DNA from: Batillaria attramentaria
Lineage: Eukaryota > Mollusca > Gastropoda > Batillariidae
Direction of reading: 5' to 3'
Assembly: GCA_018292915.2 (NCBI GenBank)
Contig: JACVVK020000345.1
Location: forward strand, 435,534-499,533
DNA: 64,000 nt
Shown here: piece after piece, positions 48,249 to 59,979 of the stretch
How the letters are laid out: each line of letters opens with the position of its first letter
Numbering within the stretch: position 1 is the first letter of the stretch
The notes under the pieces: generated by a model
Database searches by the model: none
What the model was told of the DNA's origin: nothing
What the model saw: only the letters and a program-made list of their open reading frames with translations
Position numbers and translations under genes: made by a program

Positions 48249-48663
48249 GTGTGTATAGCAGATTGTGTTTGTTGGCGTTTTGGTTTGGATTTAGTTTCGT
48301 CCCATTCGTGTTCGTTTTGTTTCGTTTGGTGAGGTTGGTTTTGGTCTTCACGACCTATCTAATCTTATGTTTTCAAGTTATCGGACAGTTTTAGTTGCAC
48401 CAACCTTTTGGAATTCCCTGCCAGCACAACTGAGAAATCCGCCCACACTCTCTGTTTTTAAGAGCAATCTTAAAACGTTCCTCTTTTGTAAAGCTTTCCA
48501 GTAATTTCCCGTGTCAGCAACTAGTAAGTTTCGCCAGTGTATGTCTGTCCACTGTTTGTGCGTGAGTGTCGGTGAGTGATTGGCGTATTGAGTTTATTCC
48601 AAAGAAACACGTCCTACAAAAGACATTTATTATTATTATTATTATTTTGAAAGAGATTTTGAA

Positions 48664-48708
<45 letters not shown>

Positions 48709-51470
48709 GTTGTTGTTGTTGTTGTTGTTAATGTTGTTCTTTTCGTTGTTGTTATCTGAGAGTTCATGGTTGTAATTACTTCTGTCGTGTGTGCAGGTAA
48801 CGTACCAGCTAAAGATTCTCACCACCGCCGTGTTTTCAGTAATCTTGCTAGACAAACAGTTGAGTCGTGCCCAGTGGTTCGCCCTCCTGCTGCTCTTTTT
48901 AGGGGAGTCTATCATTCAGGTGAGCACAATCAACCCTTCGTCATCAGCATATTGCTGTATTGGTTTCAACATGTTTACTGCAGTTATATTATATTAATAT
49001 AACTGAACAATTAATCAGCATAAACAAGGAAAGCTCATAGTGATGCTCAGGGTTGAACATATACAGCGTAACAGTACTGCAATCGCAGACTAAATTCATC
49101 CTAAATCCTGATCATTATCTCATTATTTTGTTTATTATGATATTTAATTATGATAATTATTTCATTGTATTGATATATTGATTGATTGATTTATGTACTT
49201 TGGTCGTCTCGGATTTAAGACACTGAAGCAGAAGTAACGGTTGATAATGATCAGCTGAATGGCTATCAAAGAAAACCTGCACAATTTGTTCTTTTTGGGG
49301 TGGTGTGCAGTTGAACAGGTCTGGGGGGGGGGGGGGGGGGAGATTGTGCAGGTCTGAAAAATCTCAGCAACAACAATAACAATCAATAAAATGATAATAA
49401 ATAAAATGACAAACTAACGCACGATGCAGGTGCAGTCCGCGCGTTCATCTGTGAATGGAACTGGTACAGGCACACAGAACCAGAATCCTGTACGTGGACT
49501 GGTAGCGGTGCTTGTCTGTTGCTGTCTCTCAGGATTCGCCAGCGTCTACTTCGAGAGGATTCTCAAGGGAGGACAGCAGTCTTTGTGGATACGGAACATC
49601 CAGCTTGGCTCGTCTGGTGCTGTGTTTGGAGCCATTGCTGTGACGCTTGCGGACAGGAGAGAGGTTTATACCCATGTACGCGTAACTTTATTTGTTTTCC
49701 CCCAGAAACGTAGCTGCTTCGGTCTTGATGTATCCAATAAATGCGAGATGTGAGAGGTTCGAGTTCCACTTGGGACATCGGATTTTTATTTCACCTGTAG
49801 AATGTGGCACCGTTACATTTGGGCCGATGGTTGGGGATTCTCTCCGGGTAGTTCCTCCCCCCCTCCTCCTTCCCGGCTCCTTGCTTTTGAAATGTTCAGC
49901 CCATGAAAAATGCAGTTCTCAAGTCAGCATTTGAAGAGCAGAGTTGACCCTTCGGATCATATGGTTTGGGTGCATTTATGTACGACTCGTGAGAGTGCCG
50001 GTCATTTACACATGCGTGCTGGGTTCAGTTCGCGGCGCATTGAGCCAAGCAAATTGTAAAAACAAATATAGGATAGGTATTGGGTGGCGCTGCACCGCGG
50101 CGACGCGCTTCCCCCGGGGGGAGGCAGCCCGAATTTCCCGAAAGGGATAATAAAGGAAGGAAAAAAAACATTTGAGTAGAGCGTCTAGTTGTAGTAGTGT
50201 TATTACTATTTATCAGCAGTAGTAATAGTGATATTACTAGCTATTAGTAGTAGTAGTTTCAGGTTTCGTATTTTTTGCAGGGATTTTTCTACGGTTATGA
50301 CTGGGTGGTGTGGGTGGTAGTGGCGCTGCAGTCTGTGGGAGGATTGCTGGTGGCGACCGTTATGAAATACGCCGACAACATCCTAAAGGGTTTCTCTACT
50401 GCTGGCGCCATCTTGCTGTCCTGTGTTGCTTCCGTCATGTTATTTGACTTTCATGTGAGTTGAAACAATCTAATACTAACAGTAACCCCCCACCCCCACC
50501 CCCTCACACACACACACACACACACATACACACACTTCTAGGGGAGCATCGTCCAAACGTTCTTCCCATGGGTCTTGCCAGTTGATCCCATATGTTAGTG
50601 AGGTTAACAGTTTGAAATTCTGCGGTGTGCGAAGAGCACGTACTGAAGGTGGGTACAGAGGTTTTCTGGCTCAGAGTAATGTTACCACCCTGCCGTGGCC
50701 CTCTTGATGTATCAGCATGGTTCCAGTGAAAATGCCTTGGACGATCTTGCATGTAGAATGCCCAGAGGGTCTCTTGTCCACGTTTCAAACCCAGAGGGGA
50801 ACCTCTCGTCCACATTATGCATGGTCTATATCATTTCGTCCAGGCATTCCCCTCGGCATGCAGAAGATTGCCCTGTCAATGAGCATTCTCATGCATCTTG
50901 GGAATGTTAAACTGCTCTTATCACCTGCCCCTAAGTGTTTTTGAGGTCACCGGAAGAAGGTCAAATGACAGTTGTGAATTTTGGGTCCTCACCCCACGTG
51001 TTCATTTTTTTTCTTGTTTTTGGAATATTTTAGCACACAAACACAATAACTGTGATTGATTCTCTACTGAATTCTGTTTGAAGGGTTGGTAAAATTTCCT
51101 GGATATCTGTCACCCTCTTTGAATTATTCGATTTTGAATGCGGTGGGTACTTTCTTTTGCCTTTCAATATATTATCAGTAAAGATTTCTTTGTTGGTCCT
51201 GTGGTGGTTAGTGTTCCCTTGTTCGAATGGGAGAGCTAGGTGGGCTAACAGCATGTTAAACAATCTTACTCAAGACAAGAAAGTGGTTATTTTGAAGTAT
51301 TGGAAAATGCATTCTGTTCCTTGTTTCAGGCGAGTCCAGAGTTTCTGATCGGAACGCTGTTAGTTCTTGTGTCTCTGTATATGTACAACGTGTTTCCACG
51401 ACATGATTTTGTGATACAACCCAAAACGATACCATTGTTTAACGAGGCAGCACGGCAGACGAAGGAATAG
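47917..51470 (+). CDS. Nucleotide-sugar transporter, SLC35A2/A3-like (5 exons seen)
   Basis: Exons 47917-48248, 48797-48919, 49430-49675, 50281-50454 and 51330-51470 join with consistent phases and GT-AG borders into about 338 aa ending at 51470. The product is a ten-helix Golgi antiporter that imports UDP-galactose or UDP-GlcNAc (or a related sugar nucleotide) in exchange for UMP. Signatures of the family are clear: [75 protein letters not shown] and [14 protein letters not shown]. Exon 47917 starts mid-codon after TTTTCAG, so a small first exon with the initiator is missing from my model. No damage seen. Substrate cannot be told from sequence alone. Confidence 0.88.
48379..48660 (+). mobile_element. 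Non-LTR retroelement 3' end in transporter intron
   Basis: The frame from 48379 to the stop at 48504 reads [19 protein letters not shown] and [12 protein letters not shown]. This is the conserved C-terminus of many non-LTR polyproteins (APxxWNSLP...LKxxLF). The 3' UTR matches 47205-47365 and ends in an ATT microsatellite. Confidence 0.75.
48664..48730. repeat. (GT)n(GTT)n microsatellite
   Basis: A compound run in the same intron, directly after the retroelement tail. Confidence 0.9.
48797..48919 (+). CDS. SLC35A-like transporter exon (YQLKILTTA motif)
   Basis: 41 codons between TGTGTGCAG and ATTCAG/GTGAGC, carrying the highly conserved [19 protein letters not shown] block. Confidence 0.9.
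49162..49345. other. Transporter intron with poly-G tract
   Basis: AT-rich sequence and a G-run at 49322-49340; no element recognised. Confidence 0.5.
49430..49675 (+). CDS. SLC35A-like transporter exon (loop and TM6-7)
   Basis: A Ser/Thr/Asn-rich loop is followed by [23 protein letters not shown]. Ends at CAT/GTACGC. Confidence 0.85.
50070..50158 (+). mobile_element. Dispersed GGATAGGTATTGGG tail element
   Basis: Full-length match to the family at 8441 and 61257, with the GC-rich middle best preserved (CGCGGCGACGCGC). Ends in AAAGGGATAATAAAG. Lies in the intron before exon 50281. Confidence 0.75.
50281..50454 (+). CDS. SLC35A-like transporter exon ([10 protein letters not shown] motif)
   Basis: 58 codons after TTTTTTGCAG with [11 protein letters not shown] and [13 protein letters not shown]. 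Donor CAT/GTGAGT. Confidence 0.9.
50505..51320. other. Last intron of the transporter gene
   Basis: CA microsatellite at 50509-50536, a tandem-like CCCAGAGGG(T/G) region at about 50760-50800, otherwise unique. No extra exon seen. Confidence 0.55.
51330..51470 (+). CDS. SLC35A-like transporter terminal exon
   Basis: Starts after TTGTTTCAG with [20 protein letters not shown], the last helix, and ends in a polar tail with stop at 51470. A GT microsatellite follows 40 bp later. Confidence 0.88.
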   Translation, partial: ASPEFLIGTLLVLVSLYMYNVFPRHDFVIQPKTIPLFNEAARQTKE

Positions 51471-51510
51471 TTGATTGATTGTTTTTTCAGCAAACTAGTT
51501 CTTTAATTAC

Positions 51511-51512
<2 letters not shown>

Positions 51513-51575
<63 letters not shown>

Positions 51576-52020
51576 AACAGCACTTCGAACTTCTCTTCAA
51601 TACATGTAACCATGTTTTACGTTTGTTGGTTTCTTTGTTTTGATTTTATGTTCAGTGTTATAAACAGACAAAACCACGCCTGAAACATATACCCTGAATA
51701 ATGGTGAATAAAGATCGCGTTCAGGTTCGTTCTCTCTCCAGTTAGCTCCGCCCTCAGTCTGACATCCTTAACAATTTTCCTTCCCCTGTGTCTAATCTTT
51801 ACATCAGTACGTCACAGTAACTTGAGTGGAAAGGGTCACGCACACAGTGAACTGCCTTCGTGACAACCATGGGTTGTCGAGTGTGCCGTATATGGCCTTG
51901 TTTTCGACGGTCTCAATACATGCCCCTTCTCTCTCTCCTCCCCCCCCCCCCCCCCCCCCCCGTCCAAGGGATTTGCGTGCGTGCGTTAGAGCGGGAGAAG
52001 GCACAGCGGAGTCGTCGCTG
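51513..52020 (-). repeat. (GT)n plus inverted composite dispersed repeat
   Basis: A GT run is followed by the reverse complement of the 24045-24280 block (CAGCACTTCGAACTTCTC, CCACGCCTGAAAC, AGCTCCGCCCTCAGTCTG). Then comes the CCATGGGTTGTCGAG block and a C-run. Confidence 0.75.
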
Positions 52021-52030
52021 CAAATGCGCA

Positions 52031-52360
52031 AGGGTGGGGTGGGTGTTTGGGAGTTTAACGTCCTTTTCCACCACATAAGGGTGATATTAAAGACGGGGCA
52101 ACGAGAAAAAAGGCCGACCGATTAGTCACGTGACTGGGGGTGGGGCCGGGTGGGGGGAGAGCGAGAGAGAGAGAGAGAGAGAGTGGGTGGGTGGGTGTTT
52201 GGGAGTTTAACGTCCTTTTCCACCACGTAAGGGTGATATCAAAGACGGGGCAACGAGAGAAAGGCCAGCACAAATATTTGGCCCCAGCCGGCTGGATTCG
52301 AACTCACGACCCGAGCATTGAGAGTCCAACGCTCTACCATTCGGCCACTCTGGCTCCCCG
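52031..52360 (-). mobile_element. Two SINE copies, minus strand
   Basis: A tail-only piece (about 52031-52112) and a nearly complete copy (about 52193-52360). The latter has GTTCGAATCC-like B-box and CGAATGGTAGAGCG A-box words on the minus strand. A GA microsatellite separates them. Confidence 0.75.
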
Positions 52361-52369
52361 CAAATGCGC

Positions 52370-52771
52370 AAACCCGGATAAGGCCAGCCGACAGCACAAT
52401 GTGTTAGAGAAATCAAGTTCTATAATGCTGTAGTGCCCCCCCCCCCCCCCCCACTGACTGCATTCGTCTTGTTCACTATCACTGGCCTATATAACAAAAC
52501 AAAAAAAAAAACCCAAAAAAGAGGAAAAATCCGACGAGCACGGTTTGACTCATAAAATAAAAAGTGCCTCTCAGTAGTGGTGTTAGGGTGGGATAACATA
52601 AGCTCTAACGCTCAGAGGTGAAAAAAACAAACTACCAACAACGCTGTAGTGACTCTTAAATTGTCCAAATGATGCGAGAACGTTCACGCTTTTTACAGCC
52701 ATGTTATTCTCCATTCTGCTCCAGATGGTGTGTGCGTGGGTGCGTGTGTGTGTGTGTGTGTGTGTGTGTTT

Positions 52772-52805
<34 letters not shown>

Positions 52806-52870
52806 AATTCTGCCAGCCTGCTTTGCTTTCGAACATATACAACGGCATTGGATACAACGTATTACACTTC
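52370..52870 (-). repeat. Composite dispersed repeat (inverted) with GT microsatellite
   Basis: Reverse complement of 24290-24600 (GAGCACGGTTTGACTCATAAAAT, GCTCTAACGCTCAGAGGTGA, ATTGTCCAAATGATGCGAG). GT runs are at 52743-52802. Confidence 0.7.
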
Positions 52871-52879
52871 GGCAATAAA

Positions 52880-53438
52880 ACTGTTTTTAATGGTCTTCGT
52901 CCTTCATTTATTCCTTTTTGGACTTAACGCCGCCTAAGCGATAAAACCTAAGTCGCGGCTCGGGGTGTCTGCAATACTTGAAAAAAAAAAATGTAACTTT
53001 GAACAAATGATGCACAATAGTCTACAGGACAGTATAAACCTGGGACGTGCAGAAGACGGAAGTTTCAAAAGCAGAAAAGAGAAGTAAATTGATCGGTGGT
53101 TGTTGTTGTTGTTGTTTTTGTTGGACGCCCAACACTTGTCAGATGGTAAACTTTGAAATAGCCATAAGCATCTGATGTAGTAAGTCTGTTGCATAGGTTG
53201 TTCATTCGTTCGTTTGTTAATTCTTTCGTTTCAGTTAGTTAGCTACTTAGTTACTTGGTTGGTTGGTTGGTTGGTTGGTTGGTTGGTTCGTTCGTTCGTT
53301 CGTTTGTTCGTTTGTGAGTTAGTAAGTTAGTTAGTTTGTTCGTTCGTTCGTTAGTTGATCAGTTACTTGTTTAATCAGTTAGTTAGATGTCTGGGGGGGG
53401 GGGGGGGTTTGTTGTTGTTTTTGTTTACAAGCATTTCA
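52880..53438. other. Low-complexity DNA before the segmental duplication
   Basis: A short ACGCCGCC...GTCGCGGC repeat (52921-52965), then GTTG/GTTC tetranucleotide runs (53256-53355) and a G-run (53393-53407). Confidence 0.6.
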
Positions 53439-53754
53439 GCTTGTTTGTTAAAGTCTACGCCACCTGAGGAATGGAAAAAAATAAAGAAAACAAGAGAAGA
53501 CTCATGAAAATGACGACCTGTATTCCGTCTGTTCACCAGTGTGATTTTTTTTTCATATTAATGAACACAAAACAGCATAAGTAACGCTACATTAAAGCAA
53601 AACCTGGATCATGTTTCTATAATTGGCACTTGGACGCTGTGTGCCATTTTCATGTACCATTCTGTCCCCAATTTCACACTTGATCAACCATCATCAAAAC
53701 AATCCTACATGTCCAAACACACACAAAGAAAACGTTTTTTAACCTTCAATTTTT

Positions 53755-53795
<41 letters not shown>

Positions 53796-53948
53796 AGAAA
53801 ACCAGTTTGTATGAAAACACTTCACCCAACAATGCAGTGAAGATGCACCCAACAAAAGAAACATGTAAATCGCTAGGGCACCAGTTGTATGAACACTGAA
53901 CAAAATGCTGCAACAAAAGAAACAGGTAACTCGCTCATTCTCAGCAAA

Positions 53949-54467
53949 CTACGGCGGCATTGTACCAGTCTTAAACCAGTTGAACGTGTGCCCTCTCGCC
54001 ACCTTGTGAGAACCAGCCTGAAATATCAGCTTCCCACGCTGGTGCAGGAATAACTTAGACACGATGATGCCAAGACTGGACTGGTCGAAGCGATGGCACC
54101 TGTTGTCCCTTCTCGGCGGCGACGCCGAGCACCCTAACAGTTTTCTGTACTTCTCAACACACATACACCGCGTGTCGAAGGCGCACGACACCCAAGGGTC
54201 AAGAACAACTTCGCGTACAAACTCCTCGTTGTGGTAGATTCCAGCTCCGCTCTCGATCTCGGAGAATCGCGTGTACTGACACGTCATATCGCCGTAAAAG
54301 TCGAAGGTGGAAGCAGTTGTTCGAACGGAGATTACGCCGCTATTCACCTCGCGGAGCTGCAGACCACGTTCTTTGGCGCGCTGAAAGACAGGGTCCAGAG
54401 GCGAGACGGCGCTCCAGCGTACGGACGTATCCATCCAGATCACGAACTCCGCCTTGTCGATCAGCGA
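53949..54467 (-). pseudogene. Exon 8 equivalent, frame intact
   Basis: 519 nt, one residue change. The frame itself shows no lesion, in keeping with recent duplication. Confidence 0.8.
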
Positions 54468-55013
54468 CTGCAGAATAAATGACAGTCATTACGAAGCAGG
54501 CACGTGTTAACTATTCCAAGGTCACAAATTGACCTTGTTAACTTTACCAAGGTCACAAGCTGACCTTGTTGACTTTTCCAAGGTCACAAATTAACCTTGA
54601 AAACTTTTCCAAGGTCACAATTTGACCTGGCCTGCTTAGGATGACAAAAGCATTATATGATACGAACATGTGCAGAAATTGCAGTCTTCTGTGAGAAATA
54701 GGTGCTAAAATATTGGTGAATATAATTATGGGTGCAAACAGATAAAGATGTAGATTTGTTAAAGCTCTTGTAGCTTTTTCAGTCCTGTAGGTGCCGTAGA
54801 GACCACTAAGGAATAAACGCTTCATAAGTATCTATTATTATTATCATCATCATTATTAGTCGTATTATTATTGTTATTTCTCCCCGTTTCTTTCCTTGCC
54901 ATGGAAAATGGATTAGGAAAAAAATAGTTTTTTCTTCCTCGTCAATATTCACTAATAAGAGCCGCGGAAGTATGAATAGTAATACAAAAAAAAAAAAAAT
55001 CAAGTTTTCTTAC

Positions 55014-55119
55014 CCTAATGACAAAAGGTTTCCAAGTAGCACATTTCAGTTCCTTGAAGAATTGTGGTAGCAGATGAAAGGGGGAAGTCGAGAACCGTAC
55101 ATCGACAGTATTTTTCGGT
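55014..55119 (-). pseudogene. Exon 7 equivalent with 1-bp insertion
   Basis: 106 nt. One G is added in the GAAAGGGGGAAG word (five G versus four). The rest of the protein would be out of frame. Confidence 0.8.
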
Positions 55120-55918
55120 CTGCAACAGAAATAGTTGGGATACAGAAAGCACTAAGACAGGCGATTTCGAGCCGGCGGACACGCACATTTACAAGTACTG
55201 TAACTTAGACCACTCTACAACTATTGCAGGTCAAGGTTTAAAAACCCGTAATCCACCACGCGTGGTATAACATTTGTACCCGTAAAAATCACACGTGAAT
55301 TACGAATATATACTTAAAACGTGCATGTGCACTACGCCGAGCAGTGCTCTAGCAGCATGTTCTGGCTAAAGGATTTACGTCATGGCATGACGCCAAAAGC
55401 GACTAAAGAATAATTTGCGTCACGACAAGACGCAGTTCGGCTTCGTACGAGAATGGATACGAAGGAGCTCTGCCACTCGCTGCATGGGAAATGCATGATC
55501 TTCTGCTGAGTTTAATCCACGATCGGTCGTGTCTGCGACAATCGTAAGCCAGTTCTTGCTCAAATGGAGGCTTCGAAACGGACCTACCTACTTCTCCAAG
55601 CCTACAACAAAGCGAAGTAAAGCGCCTCAGAGATGCCGCGTGAAGCATTTAACTGAGATGTTAGCTTTCAACCAAAAAAAAAAAAAAAAAAAAAAGGAGG
55701 AACGACCCCGTCCTACAAAGTTGTTTCTCCAAACTTCATTTTATTTTGTCTGTTTTGTTGTTATTGTTGCCGGTTCTCCCCCTCTCCAAGTTCTACCAAT
55801 GACACTAGATCCTCTACGACCTCGACCGATTAGCCACGTGACAGGGGGTGGGGCCGGGTGTGGGAAGAAGGGGGAGAGAGAGAGAGAGAGGCCGAGAGAG
55901 AGGGTGGGTGGGTGGGTG

Positions 55919-56073
55919 TTTAGGAGTTTAACGTCCTTTTCCCCCACATAAGGGTGATATCAAAGACGGGGCAATGAGAAAAAGGCCAGCACAAATATTT
56001 GGCCCCAGCGGCCGGGATTCGAACTCTCGGCCCAAGCATTGAAAGTCCAACGCTCGGCCACCCTGGCTCCCCA
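55919..56073 (-). mobile_element. SINE, duplicated copy
   Basis: Counterpart of 5160-5332 with an 8-bp deletion that removes CTACCATT from the A-box region. Confidence 0.8.
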
Positions 56074-56097
56074 GAGAGAGAGAGGGAGAGAGAGAGA

Positions 56098-56148
56098 GAC
56101 GTCAGTTCCGTGAACTAAACATCTGACGTCAGCCTCAGGCAGGTCGTC

Positions 56149-56203
<55 letters not shown>

Positions 56204-57313
56204 ATGACGTCAATTCCGCGAAGTAAACTTTTGACGTCAGCCTCTAGCACTGACATGGTCTGAGGATGCTTGTTCATGTCTTGTGATTTCCCTGTTGGCT
56301 TTGTGACTTCTCCGACTGAATTATTTTTTCACATGAAATCTGGAAGATCTAGAGGGAGGATGAAATGTCGGAAGCAGTGATGATACTTGCAGATTTTGTC
56401 TGTGAACCAAACATTTGACGTCAGTCTCACGCTGCTCGTCTGACAGATGATACTTCTACATATCTTGTGATTTCCTTGTTGCTTTTGTGACTTCCGTGAC
56501 TGAATTAATTTTGACATAAAATCTGGAAGATCTAGAGAGCATGATGAAACGTGGACTTAAGTGCCTTGGATTGTACTTACGAAATTGCAAATTGGAACTT
56601 TTTTGACCGGCGCTTCTCGCAGAAACGTGAAAAATTTGTTTTATCTAAAAGCTCTGCTATTCTTAATACTAAAGCTATAATAGTGCAGTAGTTCATGTCA
56701 TATGTGCAGTTGGCACAAGTGACAAAAATACCGGAATGATGAGTAATTTGAAGCAGTCGTTTCATAGATTTTGGCCTTATATGCAAACCACCCCTACCTC
56801 GGAAATATTTTTCTTCCACAAAAACCTGTCAGAGCTACAGAGCTGTGCTACGAAAACAGGCAGTATAATTGGATGATCTTCCCAATTTCAGAAAATGAAG
56901 CCATTTGAAACATTTGTTTCGAAAAAATTCTTGACATGACCGATTTTTTTCAAATCGGCGATAACTGTTCTCAAAATGCGGCAGGCTAAAAATCGTGAAA
57001 AATACCTCTGGAGAATATGACTGCCCATTTTATCTCAAAGTAAAAAAGCCGTCCGGCGAGGTGGTTTAGCAGATAGCCATCATTACATCCGTCCACACAC
57101 ACACACACGTCATTCCCGCCAAAAATGAACGCAGCAGCAAAGTGTGCACGTAATGTGTCTATGACCGCAGATTTCGTTACGTCACTGTGTGCGTGAAAGT
57201 AAGTATTGTGTGGAGAAACGTCACAGTCTTGTTTTGTATCACTGAAACTTGCTGCTGCGCGTAGCAAAATCTGCCCCGTCTCATAAAGTTGTTTCTCTAT
57301 AGAGAAACAACTT
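56098..57313. other. 1.2 kb segment present only in duplication copy 2
   Basis: Not found at the matching point of copy 1 (about 5346). It contains GA runs, then two related units of about 190 bp (TTGACGTCAG...TCTTGTGATTTCC...TGGAAGATCTAGAG, at about 56215-56350 and 56415-56535), and unique AT-rich DNA. It closes with a perfect 28-nt palindrome at 57286-57313. I see no gene. Either an insertion in copy 2 or a deletion in copy 1. Confidence 0.7.
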
Positions 57314-57549
57314 AAAACCAAATACAGGTGCCCCCAATTACGGAAAATAAACCACACTCGTTTGTCGTTTTTCGACCAAAATCGTAAAAAACTCGCGATT
57401 CTTTGGTCGAATCAACAACTCGTGTGGTGTATTTTCCGTTCTCGAAGGCTCCAATTATTATGAAAGTCTATTGATGTAGTCTAGAACTGGCGCTCAGCGC
57501 TTTTACGAACGTCAAAACACACAAACAACCAAAAAGTTTACAAACTGAC

Positions 57550-57848
57550 CAGATTCCTCTGCTTTGGCCCAAGTCCCAGATCCACAAGAATAAAAGTGTA
57601 GTTTTTCACCCTGGGAAACACATTTCTGAGACGAGGTTTAACACCAGTCCCCTGCATCTCGGTGTAGTGGCTGGTTGATGCTGCGCTCACAAATATATAC
57701 TTGTAACTTGGAATGTCCTTGATGAATGCCGTCACTGCAGAGGAATGGGAGTGATACTGTCCGGTGCGGGTTGCCAGGATCTGACGTAAGCGAACTTCCG
57801 GTTTTGGAGAAAATGACGCGGGGCAGGTATGGTTGATACACACAAAAC
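57550..57848 (-). pseudogene. Exon 6 equivalent with two compensating indels
   Basis: 299 versus 296 nt. Two bases (GA) are added in the TTTCTGAGACGAGG word and one C in the GTCCCCTGC word, so the residues between TEMQG and RNVFPRV are read in another frame before it is restored. Confidence 0.8.
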
Positions 57849-58136
57849 CTGAAAGTGGATTTTTTGTTTTAAATATCAGATATTGGGAAGTCAATTACTT
57901 ATGGCATGAAACCAGTCACAGCACTACACTCATCAGAGAAAAGTCGAGAAACATATCCAAAAAGGCACATTACGCAAATGATAATGATCATTGTGCTTCT
58001 CCTGGTGCATGTTCAGAAATGCAAAACATATCAAACGCCAAATTTTTATTTGTCCACAAGTAGCTCGCCATTTTGTTTTTAAAAAGTGTATGGTGCGGGG
58101 ACTGCTTACTTTAATTTCAATCACTCCCCCGCCACC

Positions 58137-58141
<5 letters not shown>

Positions 58142-58178
<37 letters not shown>

Positions 58179-58194
58179 GACAGACAGACAGACA

Positions 58195-58231
<37 letters not shown>

Positions 58232-58232
58232 A
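58142..58232. repeat. (GA)n(CAGA)n(CAGG)n, duplicated and expanded
   Basis: Longer than the copy 1 array at 6186-6262. Confidence 0.9.
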
Positions 58233-58585
58233 GAAGAAGAAGACTTACTCATATTAACGTTTGCGCAGTTACGGAGTTTTAATTTTCCCGTCTGAGTGGT
58301 ATCTACCGCAAAAGAAAACAGTACAAAGAGGTGAATATAATGATACACCTCTTATGTCACCACAAAAAAAAAAAAAAAAACTCAGAGGACGATACTTCCT
58401 CGAGTAAATCAAGGAAAGATTCCTGACGTAGTTGTAAAATCCCGCTTGTCTTACACGCGTACTTAGTACCAGAGTCGGTTCCCGAAACTGTTTAGTGTAA
58501 ACGTGCATGGTCCGCTTCTAAGCGTGCCAGGTTCTCTTACTCATTAAATTAACTTAAGTGTAGATGTATCAGTTTATAGTCTTAC

Positions 58586-58687
58586 TTGGAAGCCTGTGCG
58601 CGTAAAGATTCACTAGTTTATCCGTGTCTGGCTGTGTTGACTGTGATGTTTGACGGGCAGCATTTCCCGCTGGAGCGATCTTCAAGA
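58586..58687 (-). pseudogene. Exon 5 equivalent
   Basis: 102 nt with preserved borders. The first two bases differ so that the junction codon changes from Asp to Val. Confidence 0.65.
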
Positions 58688-58917
58688 CTGCAAAATTCTC
58701 CTTCATTAACATACGAAAATAGAGATAGTGTTTGTAGGGCTCACCCTAAACCAACATATTGAGTGTCGTTTTTCTAAAAGGGGCAAGACGTGGCTTAAAT
58801 CTCTTGTCACTGGTGAATATTTGAATGACTTGCACGGGTGAAATCGAAAAAGCCAACACATTTTCAAAAGAAATCTGGAAGATATATAAATGGTATCCTA
58901 TTAACAATATTCACAAA

Positions 58918-59043
<126 letters not shown>

Positions 59044-59135
59044 CTCCAACCCCAATCGCGATACATATACACCATTTCAGTTTAACCAAATTATTCCCCC
59101 CACCTCCTCCACCCCACCTCCCCCCAAAAAAAAAC

Positions 59136-59168
<33 letters not shown>

Positions 59169-59406
59169 CAACAAAAACAACAGTAACAACAAACAAGGAA
59201 GTGTAGGTATATTTTTTTTAACCCGCTCATTTTGTTGGCTCAACGATATCATGAATCAGTGCTACAGGCAAAATAATGTTGTTGCTTTCTTTTTTGTGTG
59301 TGTGTCATCTCTGTAATTATGCTGTATAAGAACTGCAAGGCCATCTAGTACCTAGTTCTTCCACCCAAAACAAACAATACATATAGGCTGAGAAAAAAAT
59401 ACAAAC

Positions 59407-59803
59407 CAGCTGTTCTATTCAGTATTCTCCACGTCTCTTTTACGATGACGTCCACGTGGCGCCAAAGTCGCTCATCTTCGGTCCTGTTGTTCTCGGGGAT
59501 GTTGCCAGCGTATCTATAGTGATGCAGCAGACCCTTTTCAGGGTCAACGTTACACGAGCGGAAACCTTTCCTCAGCTTCTCAACGATGTGCACACTGCCG
59601 ACTGAGACCTTCCGCGGATCCACGATGGGTTTTGAACGATCTCCGGCGCGATGAATGTATTTATGTCTCGTCGTGTGCAGCAGCATTGGCATGCGATGTC
59701 CTCGGAGGAAGCTGGCGGAGATTTCGTCAGTGGGAGGGAATTTTGGGGGGAAGTTCATGTTGAAGAAAGCGTTCCTGAATAGGAAGGCACCGCAGGATGG
59801 GTT
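59407..59803 (-). pseudogene. Exon 4 equivalent
   Basis: 397 nt, open frame, one residue change visible (Gln to Lys in the DPEQGLL word). Both borders kept. Confidence 0.8.
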
Positions 59804-59845
59804 CTGAAAGCAATACAGAACGTATGGTAATGTACATAATATACG

Positions 59846-59975
59846 GTGGGTGGGCGATTAACGTCCTTTTTCACCACGTAAGGATGATATCAAAGACGGA
59901 GCAACGAGAAAAAAACGCTAACACAAATATTTGGCCCCAGCCGGGTTTGAACTCACGATCCGAACATTGCGGGTC
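59846..59975 (-). mobile_element. Truncated SINE, duplicated copy
   Basis: Matches 7828-7958, including the same truncation against the non-LTR tail. Confidence 0.75.
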
Positions 59976-59979
59976 CTGT

